DNA of 64,000 nucleotides, taken from contig CANTDX010000008.1 in the NCBI GenBank assembly GCA_947652615.1, positions 27,940 to 91,939 on the forward strand, read 5' to 3'. Shown in pieces: positions 61,278-64,000 of this stretch. The translations under genes and the position numbers were made by a program. The DNA comes from an uncultured Dorea sp. (GTDB taxonomy: Bacteria > Bacillota > Clostridia > Lachnospirales > Lachnospiraceae). The notes beneath the pieces were generated by a model that saw nothing but the letters and a program-made list of their open reading frames with translations, had not been told where the DNA came from and made no database searches. Each line of letters opens with the position of its first letter. The stretch's first letter is position 1.

Positions 61278-62168
61278 CTATCTTGTTATTTCTTTGAATC
61301 TCCACTCCGGATGTTCTGCGATCGGATGTGATGCAGTCTCCCGGGTAGCTGTTATCATTGCATCCGGATGCTCCTGCAGGAGAGTGATCGGATATTCTGC
61401 GTCCGGTTCCCCGAACAAAGCTACTCGAAACGCAGTCTGCTTCCAGGAACCCGTATCGCTGAACAGCCTGATCTTCTTCGCCTGAAAACATTCCCTAAGT
61501 CCTAATGTAATAGACATAGGCGGTACGAACTGATATGCCGCGCCGAAACTCCTCTGTCCTAATGTTATAATGGTATCCAGATTATTCTCCTGGATGCGGA
61601 TCGTCGAGTCTCTGAGCTCCTGCAGAGAAATATGAGAAAATGGATGACGCCTTGCCTGGTTATACGCAATATGCCCATCCTGCCCCCATCCGCCGTATGT
61701 TATATCAATAGGCGTACTGCAAAGCAGCTCTCTGATCCTGTCTGCGTCCTTCGGATTCAAAAAATGGCGATTCTCCTCTTTAACAGCCAATTCCTCATCC
61801 ACCGGATCATAGAACCACCTCTGCATGCATCCTCTGAAATTATACGGATCGTTCACATCCAGTTCCTCACCTTCCCAGTCCAGACATTCGTCCATATGGA
61901 ACACTTCAAGATGCTTCAGCGAAATGCGGCGTTCATTCACCGTCTCTGTAAAAGGCCAATACCAGCAGCTTGGACCGCATGGCAGGATTGCCCGATACAT
62001 CCTCCCTTCTCTTCCTGCCTGCTCAATCTCCGTCAAAAGTTCCTCTGCCATCATTTTCCCCATCTCTTCTGAATCTTCTACGATCCGGAATGGAATCTTT
62101 ACCTTTTTATGTTCCAATTCTTCTACAGGGATGCGGCACCATTCATATAGCTGTTTTTTATTCGGCAT
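61278..62168 (-). CDS. NagB-like amino-sugar phosphate isomerase/deaminase, paralogue 1
   Basis: 296 aa. Same architecture as the paralogue at 55872: AILPCGPSCWYWPF, Asp93 in FHMDEC, Asp164-Gly-His166 in GWGQDGHIAYNQ, and Gln171 in place of the catalytic Glu (codon 61656-61658). The shared C-terminal LLQEHPDAMITATRETASHPIAEHPEW is nearly identical in the two, showing descent from one duplication. ATG 62168 has GGAGGAG; the frame to 62189 has none. The pair may form hetero-oligomers or act on epimers. Confidence 0.78.
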   Translation of the reverse strand: MPNKKQLYEWCRIPVEELEHKKVKIPFRIVEDSEEMGKMMAEELLTEIEQAGREGRMYRAILPCGPSCWYWPFTETVNERRISLKHLEVFHMDECLDWEGEELDVNDPYNFRGCMQRWFYDPVDEELAVKEENRHFLNPKDADRIRELLCSTPIDITYGGWGQDGHIAYNQARRHPFSHISLQELRDSTIRIQENNLDTIITLGQRSFGAAYQFVPPMSITLGLRECFQAKKIRLFSDTGSWKQTAFRVALFGEPDAEYPITLLQEHPDAMITATRETASHPIAEHPEWRFKEITR

Positions 62169-62190
62169 AATTCTCCTCCTTTTATGCATA

Positions 62191-63018
62191 TTAAAGCAGT
62201 GTAATCTGAATCTCCCACTGATAGGATCTGGTTTCTTTGGGTTCTACCCACTCCACCATTCTCAACAGATTAATTGAATTGGGAATGCCGCACCAAGGCT
62301 CGATACAAGTGCTGCCCTCCTTCCCGTTGTATACTACAAGCGATCTGTATTCCGGTGCCGTCACACATCGGACTTCGTATCCATCCGCCTCATTCTTCAG
62401 CGTAAACTCTGCCTTATACGGGGATGTAAACACATCATCCCAGTTCTCGGACAGATCAATGTTCCGAATCGTCTCTTCGTCCTTCTCGTCTGTATAATTG
62501 TAGTGGATATCCATAAAATGCCTGAAAGACACTTTCTCTCTATCTGTAGTCTTAAAATATGGATGCCAACCTATACAATGAGGCATTCTCTGCTCCGAAC
62601 AATTCGTAATATCCGCCTCTATCAAGACCGAATTGCCCTCCACCTGATATCTGACCCTCAATCTATAGTCGAAAGGATAATTCCTCTGAATGGTTGCTGC
62701 ATTACTATCCATATACAACACAATCTCTTTATCCCTGTATTCCTCTACGGCAAAGCATGAATTCTTCACAAGCCCATGCATCGGCATATAGTATGTATGA
62801 CCGCCAAGCCTGTAGCTATCTTCCCTCGTCTTACCAGAAAAAGGAAATAGAATCGGAATTCCCCCTGCTGTAACCGGAGATGCCTCTACCTCTGATTCAT
62901 TCAGATACAGTATCTCCTTTCCTTTGCAGGATATTCCGGATATCATACCGCCATATTCCGGCAATACAGAAACCTGAATCCCCGACTTCACATCCTCAAG
63001 CATGTAAGTCTGTCTCAT
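62191..63018 (-). CDS. Aldose 1-epimerase family protein
   Basis: 275 aa, galactose mutarotase-like beta-sandwich. Visible active-site segments: HGLVKNSCF, HCIGWHPYF (catalytic-type His) and a Glu in STCIEPWCG. Interconverts sugar anomers or, in the YeaD-like branch, hexose-6-phosphates. ATG 63018 is chosen for its GGAGGATGAT site; the frame to 63030 would start inside that site. It is 17 bases after nagA. Confidence 0.85.
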   Translation of the reverse strand: MRQTYMLEDVKSGIQVSVLPEYGGMISGISCKGKEILYLNESEVEASPVTAGGIPILFPFSGKTREDSYRLGGHTYYMPMHGLVKNSCFAVEEYRDKEIVLYMDSNAATIQRNYPFDYRLRVRYQVEGNSVLIEADITNCSEQRMPHCIGWHPYFKTTDREKVSFRHFMDIHYNYTDEKDEETIRNIDLSENWDDVFTSPYKAEFTLKNEADGYEVRCVTAPEYRSLVVYNGKEGSTCIEPWCGIPNSINLLRMVEWVEPKETRSYQWEIQITLL

Positions 63019-63035
63019 ATCATCCTCCATAATAT

Positions 63036-64000
63036 TTACAAATAATTCTGATATTCCTCTCCGTTGATCATGGTATACTGTATCCTCACATCTTCATCAA
63101 ACAGGTTCAGATCTGCATATTTCCCCACGGTGATCGAACCTAATTCTTCATATACATGGATCAGCTTCGCCGGTGTAGCGGTCATCATCTTGACAGCCTC
63201 ATAGATCGGAATCTCTGCATTCTGATACATGGTACGCACTGCACGGTCACCTGTACAGATACTTCCTGCGAAAGATGTCCCGTCTTTTAAGACGGCAACC
63301 TGATCTTGAATGACAACATCCAGCGCCCCTAGCTTATATTCCCCCTCCGGCATATCTGCCGCGCACATGGCGTCCGTACAGAGATTGATTCTTTCTGCTC
63401 CTTTGATACGATAAACGAGCTTCAATAGCTCCTTAGGAATATGCCTTCCATCCGCAATCAGCTCCACTGCCATATTCTCCAGGACAAGAGCGGATTCCGC
63501 CGCCCCTGCACGGCAATAGTAATTCGGACTATGTACGATCGAACAGCCGTTGAACAAATGCGTCATATGAGAAAATCCATTCTCTGCTCCTTGCTCCATC
63601 TCTTCATAAGACGCATCCGTATGAGCCGCCGACATCAGGATTCCTCTCCCCGACATCTCCCTTGCAAATGCCAGAGCGGATTCCACCTCCGGGGCACAGG
63701 ATATCCTTCTGATGTTAGACACTCCGGAAAGAATCGGGTCTGTATTCTCCTTCGTCGGAGGAAAAATATATTCCGGATCCTGCGCACCGGCCTGGACTTG
63801 CGAAAAGAAATTCCCCTCTACATGCGCACCTAATATCCTCGGCCCTGCCGTCCATGATCTCTGTACCTGTTCAATGGTCAGAAGCGCCCTTGCCACCTTC
63901 TCCTTGCTACTGCTCAATGTGGTCGGCAGCATAGAAGTAGTACCATGCCTTGCGTGAGTATGCAAAACAGTCTCCACCGACTCCTTCGTCCCATCCATAA
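63036..64000 (-). CDS. nagA: N-acetylglucosamine-6-phosphate deacetylase, 5' end outside window
   Basis: Amidohydrolase removing acetate from an N-acetylamino-sugar 6-phosphate. The visible part has the metal/substrate residues: Glu in GAHVEGNFF, His in SAAHTDASYEEM, His in SHMTHLFNG and catalytic Asp in NLCTDAMCAA. The N-terminal metal-binding HxH and leading strand, expected before the visible residues, lie beyond position 64000. First visible gene of the amino-sugar operon; the promoter is also outside. Confidence 0.88.
   Translation of the reverse strand, partial: MDGTKESVETVLHTHARHGTTSMLPTTLSSSKEKVARALLTIEQVQRSWTAGPRILGAHVEGNFFSQVQAGAQDPEYIFPPTKENTDPILSGVSNIRRISCAPEVESALAFAREMSGRGILMSAAHTDASYEEMEQGAENGFSHMTHLFNGCSIVHSPNYYCRAGAAESALVLENMAVELIADGRHIPKELLKLVYRIKGAERINLCTDAMCAADMPEGEYKLGALDVVIQDQVAVLKDGTSFAGSICTGDRAVRTMYQNAEIPIYEAVKMMTATPAKLIHVYEELGSITVGKYADLNLFDEDVRIQYTMINGEEYQNYL

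Overview
The window looks like chromosomal DNA of a spore-forming, Gram-positive member of the Clostridia, most likely Lachnospiraceae. The pointers are an alpha/beta-type small acid-soluble spore protein, AddAB instead of RecBCD, an FtsEX-M23-CtpA division cluster, a two-subunit PyrD/PyrK dihydroorotate dehydrogenase, a LytTR/GHKL two-component pair and a sortase-type surface protein. Base composition is near half G+C in most genes, with A+T-rich intergenic spacers. Nearly all genes are on the minus strand. Only four are on plus: a HAM1-like NTPase, an RpiR regulator, an EamA transporter and a leucine-rich-repeat surface protein. I see no rRNA, tRNA, CRISPR array, insertion sequence or prophage.

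Layout. Positions 1-5.8 kb hold an oligopeptide ABC importer, transcribed oppA-B-C-D-F, with a terminator and a large inverted repeat after oppA. At 5.8-7.6 kb is a GH127 beta-L-arabinofuranosidase with its own promoter and tandem operators. At 7.8-9.9 kb is a Ktr/Trk potassium uptake pair, preceded by an A+T-rich patch with two very small genes (9.97-10.3 kb). Then come a HAM1-like NTPase (10.5 kb), a GH4 alpha-galactosidase (11.2 kb), alanine dehydrogenase (12.8 kb) and a divergent RpiR regulator (14.2 kb).

From 15.1 to 27.2 kb a tightly packed minus-strand run encodes nucleotide synthesis: pyrC-pyrF-pyrK-pyrD-pyrE, four passenger genes (small membrane protein, VanZ-like, three-helix membrane protein, extended M29 peptidase), then purE-purM-purN-(membrane-anchored unknown)-purD. 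At 27.3-33.6 kb lie the cell-envelope and division genes ftsE-ftsX-M23 hydrolase-ctpA, a CdaR-like regulator, a WecG/TagA glycosyltransferase and a spore protein. At 33.7-35.9 kb is a PadR-HAAS-DUF4097-PspC envelope-stress type operon, followed by an EamA transporter (36.0 kb) and addB-addA (36.9-44.0 kb).

At 44.1-47.8 kb are an orphan molybdenum hydroxylase large subunit, a 63-codon gene that looks like the fused head and tail of an NCS2 purine permease, and a short promoter-plus-terminator unit that probably makes a roughly 68-nt RNA. At 47.8-53.2 kb a GHKL kinase and a LytTR regulator are separated by an oppositely oriented leucine-rich-repeat, LPXTG-like surface protein. The last 10.7 kb (53.3 kb to the window end) is an amino-sugar catabolic operon: nagA, aldose epimerase, a NagB-like enzyme, a beta-hydroxyacid dehydrogenase, an RbsABC-type importer, a second NagB-like enzyme, a PfkB kinase, a small alpha-beta protein and a ROK regulator. 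Both NagB-like proteins carry Gln where NagB has a catalytic Glu, so the substrate may not be ordinary GlcN6P.
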